A DNA stretch of 64,000 nucleotides, from the NCBI RefSeq assembly GCF_014201315.1, contig NZ_JACHDY010000007.1, forward strand, positions 1 through 64,000, in the 5' to 3' direction. Source of the DNA: Edaphobacter lichenicola. GTDB lineage: Bacteria; Acidobacteriota; Terriglobia; Terriglobales; Acidobacteriaceae. Positions 39,598 through 49,095 of this stretch are shown here, in pieces. The position numbers and the translations under genes were made by a program. How positions within the stretch are numbered: position 1 is the first letter of the stretch; each line of letters starts with the position of its first letter. The notes under the pieces are model-generated. The model saw only the letters and a program-made list of their open reading frames with translations, did not search any database and was not told where the DNA came from.

Positions 39598-40701
39598 TTA
39601 TTTGGTTTGCGTAGAAAAAGTAAAGGTCGTCGTGCTGTGAAGCACCTCGCCCGGCTTCAACTCCGTGGTGGGAAAGGAAGGATGATTCGGTGAATCGGGA
39701 AAGTGCTGCGTCTCGAGACAGAGCGCGGTGTTCTTCGCATTGCTCTGCTGCGCGCTGCCATACGCCGCACCATTGAGTGAATTGCCGGTATAAAACTGAA
39801 CTCCCGGCTCGGTTGTCGTCACAGTCAAAACACGTCCGCTCGCAGGATCGTAGACTCGAGCCGCTGTCTTCACTTCCCCATTCTTGCCGCGCAGCACCCA
39901 GTTATGGTCATAGCCGCCGCCGATCTTCAACTGTTCATTGTCTTCGTTGATCCGTGCACCAATAACCGTAGACTTACGAAAATCAAACGGTGTGCCCTCT
40001 ACCGAAGCCAGCTCCCCCGTAGGGATCTGGACCGGATTCACTGGCGTGTACTGGTCTGCCGGAATCATAATCTGCTCGTCAAGAATGGTCTTCTTCGGAT
40101 CGCCTGAAAGGTTGAAGTACGAGTGATTGGTGAGATTAAGGACCGTGTCTTTATCGGTCGAGGAGCTATAGTCGATGCGCAATGCGCCGTGATGAACCGT
40201 GTATCGCACGTGTACCGTCAGCGTTCCTGGATATCCCTGATCGCCGTCCTTGCTCACCAACGTCATCTCCACTCCATCTGCAATGGCTCGCCCCTTCCAC
40301 ACCAGGCGATCGAAACCGACGGTGCCACCATGCAGCGAGTTGGCGCCATTGTTCGTTGGGATCTGATACTGATTGCCATCCAGTGAAAACTTTCCGAACG
40401 CAATGCGATTCCCATATCGCCCCACGATCGCGCCAAAGTAGGTCGACTTATCCGCAAGATAACCGTCCAGCGCGCTGTAGCCAAGCACCACATCGGCGAT
40501 TTTTCCGTCGCGATCCGGCGTCTTGATCGAAACCACGCGAGCTCCGAAGGTCATAATGCTTGCCTCAATCCCTTCGCTCTTCAGCGTGTAAAGATCCACT
40601 GCCGTGCCATCCGGGGTTGTTCCAAATGGAGTCTTCGTTACCGAGCCGTGTGCCGCCATCGCAGTTGTCATGCTAAGCAGCATAATCTTTAGCCATCTCA
40701 T
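39598..40701 (-). CDS. galM: Secreted aldose 1-epimerase (galactose mutarotase)
   Basis: 367 residues from the ATG seven bases after GAGGAG. A short signal peptide (about residues 1-20, LSMTTAMAAHGS) implies periplasmic location. Mutarotase motifs: RYGNRIAFGKF, TNHSYFNLSG (catalytic His) and GYDHNWVL, with the general base Glu in TTEPGVQFYTGN. It interconverts alpha and beta anomers of galactose or glucose. Its neighbours do not form a galactose operon. Confidence 0.93.
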   Translation of the reverse strand: MRWLKIMLLSMTTAMAAHGSVTKTPFGTTPDGTAVDLYTLKSEGIEASIMTFGARVVSIKTPDRDGKIADVVLGYSALDGYLADKSTYFGAIVGRYGNRIAFGKFSLDGNQYQIPTNNGANSLHGGTVGFDRLVWKGRAIADGVEMTLVSKDGDQGYPGTLTVHVRYTVHHGALRIDYSSSTDKDTVLNLTNHSYFNLSGDPKKTILDEQIMIPADQYTPVNPVQIPTGELASVEGTPFDFRKSTVIGARINEDNEQLKIGGGYDHNWVLRGKNGEVKTAARVYDPASGRVLTVTTTEPGVQFYTGNSLNGAAYGSAQQSNAKNTALCLETQHFPDSPNHPSFPTTELKPGEVLHSTTTFTFSTQTK

Positions 40702-40963
40702 CGTCATTCTCCTCGTCATTTTTCCTGCCTGGCATCCTCTATGCGGTCTGTTTGCAGCGCAATATAGTTCGCTCCAGCGGCCTCCGCCACTATACGTGAA
40801 GCCCTGCGAAACAGCGACACGATGAGGCATCGAATCAACTGCAGGAAGGAGACAGCATCGGGCATCCGGGCCGATTCCACAAGCTCACAGAGAGCTCACG
40901 AAGCACTCAGCGTCGAGATCGTCGAACGATGTGTCAACTTTCGCAAAACACTTTGAGAGTTAC

Positions 40964-41602
40964 CTAATCGATGGCCGACTCAACCACAAGAGCCTTCTCG
41001 CGCTCCCATGGCTGCAAGATCTTCACTGATGCCATCCCAGCCGCCGTAGCGGCCTGAATCCCCATCTCCGTGTCTTCAAAGACAAGGCAGTCTTCCGGCT
41101 TCACTCCCAACCGCTTCGCCGCAATCAGAAACGGCTCTGGGTCAGGTTTGCTTCGCTCATAGTCCCCCGCGCAGACCAGCGTTTCAAATTTATCCAGGAG
41201 CCTCAGCACATCCAGCGAGGCCGTCACAGAGTCCCGGGTACTCCCCGACACCACTGCAAACGGGATATGTCCGTGGCTGAACTCAATATGCTCCAGCACC
41301 TCCGGGACAGCCTTTAGCTCTGGGAGAATCTCGAAATATAGCGCTTCCTTGCGCTTTGCTATCTCTTCCACTGGCATCGTAAGACCGTCCCGCACATTCA
41401 AGGTGGAGATGATCTCAGCTACCGGCATTCCACCCCACGCATAGAATGTCTGCTCTCCAAACTCGCAGTTCCACTCCGCAAGGACTCTTTTCCACGCAAC
41501 GTAGTGCAGCGGCATCGAGTCAACAATCGTCCCATCACAATCGAACAAGTAAGCCTTGAAGGGTCCCTTCGGCAACTTCATCTGCGGCGCTACAACTCCC
41601 AT
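40964..41602 (-). CDS. HAD-family phosphatase / beta-phosphoglucomutase-like
   Basis: 212 residues. HAD motif I is FDCDGTIVDS (near residue 20), motif II VVSGSTRDS, the motif III lysine lies in ERSKPDPEPF, and motif IV is FEDTEMGIQAA. The cap is helical (type C1), as in beta-phosphoglucomutase and 2-deoxyglucose-6-phosphatase. Substrate unknown, most likely a sugar phosphate. It stands alone between galM and ndk on the minus strand. Confidence 0.88.
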   Translation of the reverse strand: MGVVAPQMKLPKGPFKAYLFDCDGTIVDSMPLHYVAWKRVLAEWNCEFGEQTFYAWGGMPVAEIISTLNVRDGLTMPVEEIAKRKEALYFEILPELKAVPEVLEHIEFSHGHIPFAVVSGSTRDSVTASLDVLRLLDKFETLVCAGDYERSKPDPEPFLIAAKRLGVKPEDCLVFEDTEMGIQAATAAGMASVKILQPWEREKALVVESAID

Positions 41603-41754
41603 CAATCTGTCCTTCTCCGTCTATCCTTCTGCGGGGCAGCGAACGCGACGGCTGCTCTTGACGAATGCTCTTGACGACTTAAGGATCACAGGCGACGGGC
41701 GCGACCAGAACACTCTGATTGCGCCCGCCGCCGACTGGTCCCGAATCAACCAAA

Positions 41755-42171
41755 CTATTTCAGCTCGTAACCGGGGAAAAAGTACCCGATCTCAAACGCC
41801 GCGGTATCCTCGGCATCCGAACCATGAATGGCATTTTCTCCAATCGAGGCGGCAAACTTCTTGCGGATGGTTCCGTCCTCAGCCTGGGCCGGGTTGGTCG
41901 CGCCCATCAGCTTACGGAGGTCGGCAATCGCGTTATCCTTCTCGAGCACCATCGGAAAGATGGGTCCGCTCGACATGAACTCCGTCAGTTCGCCGAAGAA
42001 TGGCCGAGTTGCATGGACGTGGTAGAAGCCTTCGGCCTGTGCCTTTGAGATCGAAAGCCGTTTGATCGAAACGATCTTAAATCCTGCCTTTTCAATCTCG
42101 GCGAGGATAGCTGCGGAGTAGCCCTTACGGACGGCGTCCGGCTTGATGATGCTGAATGTGCGTTGTGACAA
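41755..42171 (-). CDS. ndk: Nucleoside diphosphate kinase
   Basis: 138 residues, normal length. It transfers the terminal phosphate from ATP to NDPs through phospho-His116 in NAIHGSDA. The start is a TTG seven bases after [15 protein letters not shown] near the N-terminus and [13 protein letters not shown] are conserved. It ends [14 protein letters not shown]. Confidence 0.97.
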   Translation of the reverse strand: MSQRTFSIIKPDAVRKGYSAAILAEIEKAGFKIVSIKRLSISKAQAEGFYHVHATRPFFGELTEFMSSGPIFPMVLEKDNAIADLRKLMGATNPAQAEDGTIRKKFAASIGENAIHGSDAEDTAAFEIGYFFPGYELK

Positions 42172-42272
42172 CGTATTTCTCCTAGGTGCGTCTCTACTGC
42201 TTAGTGTAGAACAAGGCCAGCGAACCTCGCCCGTTCGACCCTGGCCGCAACTTCTCCCGGGAGCATGGCTGC

Positions 42273-42440
42273 ATGCGGATCTTCCAAAAGACAGCGTGGA
42301 TATGGTTTCTGGGCTTTGCCGCGTGGCTCGCGGACGCGCTGCTCAGCCTGCGTCTACATAACATCGTTCATGCCCGGCTCGCCATTATGGTCGCTATTGT
42401 GTTCTTCACCGCCGGACTTTTTTATCGCCGTCAGATCTGA
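42273..42440 (+). CDS. 55-residue two-helix membrane protein
   Basis: ATG with GGGAG nine bases upstream. The product begins [18 protein letters not shown] and has a second helix [18 protein letters not shown], with charged residues between. It is divergent from ndk. Short and unrecognised, but the ribosome-binding site, helix pattern and positive end make it credible. A 9-bp hairpin (42503-42524, loop TCGT) lies 60 bases downstream and may end its transcript. Confidence 0.6.
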   Translation: MRIFQKTAWIWFLGFAAWLADALLSLRLHNIVHARLAIMVAIVFFTAGLFYRRQI

Positions 42441-42502
42441 GGAAGAGGGCGCTTGAGGAAGCATGCGGTCCTTTTCGTTGCTAGGAGCAGCAGCAACCCA
42501 TA

Positions 42503-42524
42503 GCTTTGCTCTCGTGAGCAGAGC
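42503..42524 (+). terminator. Hairpin downstream of the 55-residue gene
   Basis: GCTTTGCTC pairs with GAGCAGAGC (one G-T pair), loop TCGT, followed by the pyrimidine-rich CCTTTCACCTTTCC. A weak terminator candidate. Confidence 0.45.
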
Positions 42525-42628
42525 CCTTTCACCTTTCCTCTGCCACTCCTGGAGGGTCTTTCGCGCCCGCTTTCGATTGTCAACCCCTCGAACCCTGTAA
42601 AGTAAATGTAATCATACACATCCGCTTG

Positions 42629-42658
42629 GCGTATCAGTTAGAGTCCATTCGATATACT
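42629..42658 (+). promoter_or_regulatory. Promoter-like module D2
   Basis: GCGTATCAGTTA, 12 bases, then TATACT; the following GGATAAATAGGGAAAAG resembles the sequence after D1. No coding gene follows on the plus strand, so it may drive a non-coding RNA or be a repeat relic. Confidence 0.4.
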
Positions 42659-42874
42659 GGATAAATAGGGAAAAGCAGCCAGAAGTCTTCAGGGTGTTAT
42701 ACAGCTTTGGAAGCAACGAAAGAGCGTAACCCCTTTGCTTGGCAGAATTTAGAAGTAACCCCTTTTAGAATGTTATTTTTGCGAGCCTATACCCCCTCGT
42801 AAGCCATTGATAAATAACGACTTACTCTCCGGTAATAGGGGGGGGGGGGTACCCTCCTAGGCAGGAAAACTCGC

Positions 42875-45800
42875 TCAGAACAAGGGGGAGATTGGCTGGC
42901 CAGGCGACACATAGGGTGGGACGCCCATGGCCAAGTCGACAGCCCTGTCATCGGAAGTCTCCGAGTGCAGCCTGCCGTTGGAATAAAGGACCTGTCTACC
43001 AGGAACGGCAGGAACACGATCCCCTGGGATCACGACGCCGACGAGGTTCATCGGGTCGGCAGCGGCTACGGCGATGATCGCGCTGCACTCGCGGCTGCGG
43101 GAGGTGCGGAGGGACTCGACGGCCTCGGGGAGTGCATATTGCTCGCCGCCAAAGCCGGACAGGAACCGGCCACCGCGGATCTCACCGCGGGCTTCGAGAC
43201 GACGAAGGATCTGGAGAAGATCGCGCCATCTGGGGGCGTTGGATTCGCAGAGGAGCAGGTCGCGAAATAGAACGCCGTAACGATTGAGAAGTTGGCGGGC
43301 AAAGGATTCCAGAGCGGCTTCGGTGCGGTGTGCCTGCTCGATCGCTGTCGGCGCCGCGTGAAGCTCTGCGTTGAGCAGCGACCATCTGCCAGCCGAGCTG
43401 CGTGCCGTACGTCTGGCAGAGGTCTCGGTGGTAATGGATTTGCGACGGGGACCCATGCAGGCGCGAAGCTGGTCGAAGCCGTCTGCAGCTGCAAGGCCCG
43501 CGGTGGCGAGCTCCCACAGAGCTTGCTGGGTTTGCTGCCGGGTGAGATTCGCGATGCGCTGAATATCGTTGGCGAAGCAGGCGCCACGCTGCTGAAGCAA
43601 TGTTCGAACCTGCAGAGCTGCGGGGCTGAGTGCCGCGGCCAGCTTGTCCTCTTCAACGCACTGTTGAGCCAGTGCGTAAGGAAGCCAGTCTGCAGTCTCG
43701 CGGATGTAGAAGGTGACGGGTGCAGCGTTGGTGGGAATGACCCGGCGCGGGGAGGCTCCATCCCCTGCAGACCACGCTGAGTGAGGTGAGATGCGCCCCC
43801 AACCTACGGCTCCAGAGAGACAGAGGGCATCGAGCCAGCGGGGGTCATAGTGGGCGACGCGGGAGGGAAGGAGGGTGCGCTCCCACTCGACGGCAGGAGC
43901 TTCAAAGCCCTCTAGTTGACGAAGAGCTTCGAAGACGCCCTCTTCGCCGGAGAGCTGGGTTTGCGGGGCCAGATGCTGCCAGTTGAGCAGCCAGCGCATA
44001 TAGACCGCAGGAGTGACAGGCTCGACCTGCTTACGGAGAGTGGCGACGGTGCGACGGTGGATACGCTGGAGAATGCGGCGTTCGCACCACTCGATATTGT
44101 GGCTTGAATCTGCTCCGGTTGATGGCGCTGCAGATGGTGCGGGGTACTCGAAGGCTCCACGCATGAGGAGACCTTGCATCTCCATCGCGAGGAAGGCTGG
44201 AAAGATCGCCGCCGGCTCGAGGGTGACGGTGCGGCCGAGAGCGATGGCGGTGATGGGTCCTGAGATTTGTAACCATCCCTGAACTAACTTCTGCAGGGCT
44301 TCTTCTTTTGTAACGGAATTGGTTCGATTAGACGCACTTTGCCACAACGCGTCGACATAAGACAATCGTTCGGTAGCAACCCAGCCCAGGTTTCCGCCGC
44401 AGTCGATCGTGTGGACGCGGCCTGAGCGTGCAAGCCGGTCGTAAAAAATCTGCCAGTCGTTGGATTCAGCTGTACCGATCGCGTGCAACGGTAAGACTAT
44501 GAGCGAATGCAAAAGATCATGGAGTTCGTGCTCGTTGCGGAGATCCGGCCAAATCTCTTTACGAATGGCTGTAATGGCGGCTTGGTCCAGCTTGCCGGGT
44601 TGGTCCGGAAGGTTGCGGCCGAGTGAGGTAGCGCGGGCGCGACGCGCTTCGAGACCAGCTTCATCCAGATAAGCGTAGGGATTGGCGTTGAGGAGTTCAT
44701 GCGCGAACTGGGAGGGAGTTGGAGTATCAACCGCCACGCAACGGATGGCGCCTTCCTTGATCCCGCGAAGAAGTTCGATGAGTCCTTCCAGGTCCATCGC
44801 CTCCTGGAGGACGTCCTGCATCACCTCGTTGACCAGTGGATGGTTGGGAATCTGAATATCTCCGACAATGGTCTCGAAGCAGGCCGCGGCCTGTGGGAAG
44901 ACCGAGGCCATGAGATCTTCGGAACGAGTGCGCTGGATCTGTGGGGCGATGCGTTTGCCCTTTGAGAAACGGAGAAGCTGCAGGCTGCGGCCGGCGGCCC
45001 ATCGCCAGCGGTTTTTGAAGATGGGGGACGCGATAGAGGCTTGCTCCAGAAGCTCCTTCGCTGTGTGTTCGGTGAGGAACTGGAAGACATCGGCGAGGGG
45101 AAAGCTGTGTTGCTCGGCGAGAGAGATGTTAATGCCATTGTCGGTGGCTGCGGCTTGAAGCTCGAAGTTAAAGCCACGGCAGAAACGTTTGCGCAGGGCC
45201 AGCCCCCAGGCTTTGTTGATGCGGCCACCGAAGGGAGCATGAAGGATGAGTTGCATGCCGCCACCGTCGTCGAAGAAGCGTTCGGCGATGATGGTGGTTT
45301 TGGATGGAACGGCACCAAGTGCAGCGCGACCGGCGACGATGTAGGCGATAAGTTGCTGGGCTCCGCTGGCGCAGACACCGCACTGCTGCATGAGCCATGC
45401 GGCGGCGGCGGTGACCTCTGGCTGGGCGGGAGACAGGTAGCCCGGGACCACGTTAGGAGTGAGAGCGGAGATTTGTTCGCGTAGCTCGCCTACTCCATTC
45501 GAGAGGACAGCGGTTCGTTGCGGGGCTTCGCCCTCCCAGAACGGCAAGCTGGGAGGTGCGCCGTGGGCGTCTTCGACGAGGACGCGACCAGTGGCTTCGA
45601 CGCGCTGGATACGCCAGCTTGAGGTGCCCAAAAGAACGACATCGCCGGGGCTGGAATCGACGGCGAAGTGCTCATCCAGAGTGGCAATCTGAACGCCTTC
45701 CGGCTGGAGGATGACGCTGTAGAGCGCCGTGTCGGGGATGGCACCACCGTTTGAGATGGCGATCATGCGAGCACCACGACGTGGATGGAGATGGTGTTGG

Positions 45801-47284
45801 ACTTCGTCGCGAAGGAGATAGGCACCATAGCGGCCGCGGGTAGATTCGATGCCATCGGTGAGAAGGGTGAGGAGATCGTTGAAGGCTTCGCGGGTGAGGT
45901 TGCGATAAGGATACGCTCGGCGAAGAATGTTGTAGAGGGCGTCTTCTTCCCAAGGCTCGGCCCCGCAGGCAGCGACGATCTGCTGCATGAGAACGTCGGC
46001 GGGCTGTGGCGGAATTTGTAACTGATCCAGTTCTCCGGCACGCATCTTCCTGATGAGGGCAGCTTGTTCGAGAAGGTCATCACGTGTGGTCGCGAAGAAT
46101 CTCCCTTTCGGAGTTGCACCACGCCAGTGGCCTGCACGCCCCACACGCTGCATGGCAACGGCTACCGACCGGGTCGTAGTGATCTGGCAGACCAGGTCTA
46201 TGTCGCCGATATCGATACCGAGCTCCAGGGACGCGGTGGCTATCAAAATTTTGATCTCGCCATGCTTGAGGCGCTGCTCGGCGTCGAGCCGGAGGGTGCG
46301 GGAGAGTGAGCCGTGATGTGCCGCTACGTGTTCGGGGCAAAGACGGGTAGCGAGTTCAAAGGCAATCTTCTCGACTAGGCGGCGGGTATTGACGAAGACC
46401 AGGGTAGAGCGGTGATTCTGTGCATGGGCAGCAAGCTTGTCGAAGATCTCTTCCCACATGCCGCTGTTGGTAACGGAACTAAGCTCGTCACTTGGGACTT
46501 CAATCGCGATGTCGAGCTCGCGGCACTGACCTACCTGCACGATAGTGGCAGGTTTGCGATCTTCGTGGCTGCCAGTGAGAAAGCTGGCCACCAGTTCAAT
46601 CGGATTCTGCGTGGCGGAGAGGCCAATCCTTTGTGGTGCCGCAGCGAGGCCAGTGAGGAACTGACCGGGGCTGAGACGATTTTCACCTGTGACAAGAGCG
46701 TCGAGACGCTCGAGGGAAAGAGCCAGATGGGCACCGCGTTTGTCGTCGGCTACTGCGTGGATCTCGTCGACGATGACGGTTTGAACACGGCGGAGGTGTT
46801 CCCTGCTCTTGCCGGCGGTAAGAAGGATATAGAGGGATTCGGGTGTAGTGACGAGAATGTGAGGCGGGTTGCGGAGCATGGCAGCGCGCTCTTTTGGAAG
46901 CGTGTCGCCTGTCCGGACGCCGGTGCGGATTTCAGGACAAAGGTACCCGCGCTGCATTGCCAGTTGCTGGATCTCGGCGAGGGGTGCATCGAGATTTTTC
47001 TGGATGTCGTTGGAGAGGGCCTTGAGGGGGCTAATGTACAGAACCTGCGTGCAGGGCGCCAGCCGGCCTGAGATCGATTGCCGGAGGAGGTGATCGATAC
47101 AGACTAAGAACGCTGCGAGGGTTTTGCCTGAGCCGGTTGGAGCTGAGATGAGTGTGGCATTGCCATCGAGAATGCCTGGCCAACCGTAAGTCTGCGGCTC
47201 GGTAGGGCTGCCGAATTTGGATAGAAACCACTCGGCCGTGACAGGGTGAGCCCAAGCGAGTGATTGTGGAACTTCCAGCGACAT
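42875..47284 (-). CDS. lhr: Lhr-type large ATP-dependent helicase
   Basis: 1469 residues. Superfamily 2 helicase: Q-type residue Gln31, Walker A APTGSGKT (48-55), Walker B DEIH (VIVDEIHAVADDKRGAHLALSLERL), motif III SATQNPIELVASFL, and motif VI QRVGRAGHW. The winged-helix and Lhr-specific beta-barrel regions follow, then a long C-terminal extension as in full-length bacterial Lhr (about 1500 residues). Lhr unwinds DNA and RNA-DNA hybrids in repair. The frame is intact. The opposite strand shows many shadow frames only. Confidence 0.93.
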   Translation of the reverse strand: MSLEVPQSLAWAHPVTAEWFLSKFGSPTEPQTYGWPGILDGNATLISAPTGSGKTLAAFLVCIDHLLRQSISGRLAPCTQVLYISPLKALSNDIQKNLDAPLAEIQQLAMQRGYLCPEIRTGVRTGDTLPKERAAMLRNPPHILVTTPESLYILLTAGKSREHLRRVQTVIVDEIHAVADDKRGAHLALSLERLDALVTGENRLSPGQFLTGLAAAPQRIGLSATQNPIELVASFLTGSHEDRKPATIVQVGQCRELDIAIEVPSDELSSVTNSGMWEEIFDKLAAHAQNHRSTLVFVNTRRLVEKIAFELATRLCPEHVAAHHGSLSRTLRLDAEQRLKHGEIKILIATASLELGIDIGDIDLVCQITTTRSVAVAMQRVGRAGHWRGATPKGRFFATTRDDLLEQAALIRKMRAGELDQLQIPPQPADVLMQQIVAACGAEPWEEDALYNILRRAYPYRNLTREAFNDLLTLLTDGIESTRGRYGAYLLRDEVQHHLHPRRGARMIAISNGGAIPDTALYSVILQPEGVQIATLDEHFAVDSSPGDVVLLGTSSWRIQRVEATGRVLVEDAHGAPPSLPFWEGEAPQRTAVLSNGVGELREQISALTPNVVPGYLSPAQPEVTAAAAWLMQQCGVCASGAQQLIAYIVAGRAALGAVPSKTTIIAERFFDDGGGMQLILHAPFGGRINKAWGLALRKRFCRGFNFELQAAATDNGINISLAEQHSFPLADVFQFLTEHTAKELLEQASIASPIFKNRWRWAAGRSLQLLRFSKGKRIAPQIQRTRSEDLMASVFPQAAACFETIVGDIQIPNHPLVNEVMQDVLQEAMDLEGLIELLRGIKEGAIRCVAVDTPTPSQFAHELLNANPYAYLDEAGLEARRARATSLGRNLPDQPGKLDQAAITAIRKEIWPDLRNEHELHDLLHSLIVLPLHAIGTAESNDWQIFYDRLARSGRVHTIDCGGNLGWVATERLSYVDALWQSASNRTNSVTKEEALQKLVQGWLQISGPITAIALGRTVTLEPAAIFPAFLAMEMQGLLMRGAFEYPAPSAAPSTGADSSHNIEWCERRILQRIHRRTVATLRKQVEPVTPAVYMRWLLNWQHLAPQTQLSGEEGVFEALRQLEGFEAPAVEWERTLLPSRVAHYDPRWLDALCLSGAVGWGRISPHSAWSAGDGASPRRVIPTNAAPVTFYIRETADWLPYALAQQCVEEDKLAAALSPAALQVRTLLQQRGACFANDIQRIANLTRQQTQQALWELATAGLAAADGFDQLRACMGPRRKSITTETSARRTARSSAGRWSLLNAELHAAPTAIEQAHRTEAALESFARQLLNRYGVLFRDLLLCESNAPRWRDLLQILRRLEARGEIRGGRFLSGFGGEQYALPEAVESLRTSRSRECSAIIAVAAADPMNLVGVVIPGDRVPAVPGRQVLYSNGRLHSETSDDRAVDLAMGVPPYVSPGQPISPLF

Positions 47285-47334
47285 TCGCTGATTGTAGCGC
47301 GGTTTTATTCGTTCTTTCTTCGCCTCTTTGTTAT

Positions 47335-47916
47335 CTACATGTTGCCGGTACCGACGTCGGAAGCGGCGGCAGCAGTACTCGATTCGTCGAGATACTGCTC
47401 GATCACTTTTTCAAGAGTGCCCTGGGCCGAGAGGATAAAGTCAATGGCATCGCGACCGGCTCCGAAGCCGCCGGCATTCGCGGTAACATAGTGCGCTGCC
47501 GATTTTACCTGCTGGCGAGCATTGGCGGTGGCAATGGCGAGACCACAGCGGCGCATGACCGGAAGATCGATAATGTCGTCCCCAACATAGGCAAGCTGGT
47601 CGAGCGTGTAGCCGGTCTTCTCTAGGATTTCATTGATCGCGTTCATCTTGTGAGATTGGCCCTGGTAGATGAACTCTAACTTCAAGTCCTTAGCGCGGAT
47701 GGCTACCGTCTGTGACTGGCGTTTGGTGATGATTCCGATGCGGAGGCCGCCGAGACGCCCTAGAGAGATTCCAAGCCCGTCGTGTGCAGAGAAACCTTTT
47801 GCTTCGATTCCGTGGCCTTCTGAGTTTGGAATGACGAAGATCTGTCCATCGGTTAAGACTCCATCCACATCGAAGATAAGGACTTTGATATTTTTAGCTC
47901 GGGCTTCGGCGGTCAT
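47335..47916 (-). CDS. kdsC: KdsC-like HAD phosphatase (KDO-8-phosphate phosphatase family)
   Basis: 193 residues. Cap-less HAD protein: motif I FDVDGVLTDGQIF (near residue 15), motif II IITKRQS and motif IV YVGDDIIDLPVM. In this family the enzyme frees KDO from KDO-8-phosphate for lipopolysaccharide core synthesis. The C-terminal tail after residue 175 (STAAAASDVGTGNM) is longer and less conserved than usual. No kdsA/kdsB neighbour, so the substrate is inferred from family only. Confidence 0.88.
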   Translation of the reverse strand: MTAEARAKNIKVLIFDVDGVLTDGQIFVIPNSEGHGIEAKGFSAHDGLGISLGRLGGLRIGIITKRQSQTVAIRAKDLKLEFIYQGQSHKMNAINEILEKTGYTLDQLAYVGDDIIDLPVMRRCGLAIATANARQQVKSAAHYVTANAGGFGAGRDAIDFILSAQGTLEKVIEQYLDESSTAAAASDVGTGNM

Positions 47917-48008
47917 GCTTGATCATAGCCTGACAGCCCCCGTAAGGCGGGGACCGCAGGCTTCCTGCAGTTGTTCCTGAGACGCTGTAGGAGAGATCAG
48001 CTTCCGGC

Positions 48009-48677
48009 CTATCTCATGTTGTAAGGAAATTCGAATACGAGACCAGCTATGGGCAGGACGATATTTACGAGTTGCTCATGTTTGACACGCTCGAAGTAGA
48101 CCCGTCCACGAGCAACTTCGTTAGGAGATAGAGAGGTTGCCTCGAGAGGATGTTCGCTTGCGACCTGCTCGGCCGTTTTAGATTTTGCTTCCGGGTCAGA
48201 TTGGTCGGCATTGGGGGCTTGTGAGGCGTCCGCCCCGATCAAGGCGGCGGTTTGTCGGGGGAGCAGGGAGGAGCCACGCTGGGGGGTAGGAGATGTCGGC
48301 GGCTGCGGGGCCGGGGATGAGGAAGGGAGGTCCTTCAGGTCGCTGGGTGGGACATACAGGAGGACTTTGGGCTTGGGCGTGACGACCTCGACGCGGAAGT
48401 CCTCGGGGGTCACATTCTGGGGCAGGACGGTATTGTTGGCGATGCTGACATCGGCGCGGGTGTAGGGACCCTCTTGCGAGACGGAGATCATTACGGTGAA
48501 GCGCGGGGAGTTGATCACCTTATAGTTTCGACCGTAGAGCTTCTTGCTGAAGCAGTTTGCGTTGGGCTGGCAGGTGATTACGTTATCGGGAAGGATGGTC
48601 TGGGGGACGCTTGCGGCAAAGAGGACGGTTGGGGAGGTGAGGGCTAGGAGGAGGGAGATTTGCTGCATTCGAGTCAT
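48009..48677 (-). CDS. Secreted hypothetical protein
   Basis: 222 residues, AGGAGG four bases before the ATG. Signal peptide about 1-22 (LLLALTSPTVLFAA). Two Cys (TCQPNANCF) lie near residue 40. Residues about 60-110 look like a beta-rich domain (VMISVSQEGPYTRADVSIANN), then a Pro/Ser-rich linker, then ARGRVYFERVKHEQLVNIVLPIAG at the end. Not recognised. Confidence 0.75.
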   Translation of the reverse strand: MTRMQQISLLLALTSPTVLFAASVPQTILPDNVITCQPNANCFSKKLYGRNYKVINSPRFTVMISVSQEGPYTRADVSIANNTVLPQNVTPEDFRVEVVTPKPKVLLYVPPSDLKDLPSSSPAPQPPTSPTPQRGSSLLPRQTAALIGADASQAPNADQSDPEAKSKTAEQVASEHPLEATSLSPNEVARGRVYFERVKHEQLVNIVLPIAGLVFEFPYNMR

Positions 48678-48786
48678 GGGGAGACCTCCTGCTGGGTCGC
48701 AGTGCAGGTAACTTAGCAGTTACCAAGGAGGTACAGAATGACTCGATAGTTGTAGGGTGCGTGGCGGGGGTGGAGGGTAAGTTGCG

Positions 48787-48825
48787 AAGGGTTGCGATGG
48801 ACGCCTGGCGACCATCGCAACCCTT
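48787..48825. terminator. 14-bp perfect hairpin downstream of the cold-shock gene
   Basis: AAGGGTTGCGATGG pairs perfectly with CCATCGCAACCCTT around an 11-base loop. It lies 67 bases beyond the cold-shock gene's stop (minus strand). No strong T-run on the minus side. Probably the 3' end of the short cold-shock mRNA. Confidence 0.65.
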
Positions 48826-48891
48826 TTGTAACTTTGTTGGACGCGGAGGTGCCTGCCTGGTTCTGCAGCTTTTCCGCGGAGAGGGGGTGGA

Positions 48892-49095
48892 TTAGGCGGG
48901 CTGGATGTTTGCAGCCTGCTTGCCCTTGGGGCCAGTGGTGATGTCAAACGTTACGCGCTGGCCTTCCTGGAGGGACTTGAAGCCGCTGGAGTTAATTGCA
49001 GAGTAGTGCGCGAAGAGATCCTCTCCACCGTCTTCCGGGGTGATGAAGCCAAAACCTTTTGCGTCGTTGAACCATTTCACTGTACCGTTTGCCAT
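48892..49095 (-). CDS. Cold-shock domain protein (CspA family)
   Basis: 67 residues, a single OB-fold. RNP1 is KGFGFITPE and RNP2 is [20 protein letters not shown] opens the protein. It binds single-stranded RNA or DNA and melts mRNA structure. The start has AGGA about eight bases upstream. The leader carries GGCGA-TATT-TCGCC (49116-49129), a small hairpin, and TATAAG (49139-49134, minus) as a possible -10 box. Whether cold or growth controls it cannot be told. Confidence 0.95.
   Translation of the reverse strand: MANGTVKWFNDAKGFGFITPEDGGEDLFAHYSAINSSGFKSLQEGQRVTFDITTGPKGKQAANIQPA

Larger units (their letters stand above)
42441..42874. other. Gene-free AT-richer region at the strand-bias switch
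   Basis: About 430 bases without a gene. It holds a second copy of promoter-like module D, two direct copies of GTAACCCCTTT (42726-42736 and 42755-42765), TCATACACA at 42612-42620 (one base from a DnaA-box consensus), a GTAAG..CTTAC inverted repeat near 42799-42825 and a run of 12 G at 42838-42849. G versus C balance of the plus strand changes sign around here. Confidence 0.6.

Noticed and set aside
42265..42456. 63-residue frame overlapping the 55-residue membrane protein
   Set aside because: Less protein-like (Cys/Ser/Arg mix), with GGGAG only one base before its ATG; the other frame has proper spacing and clear helices.
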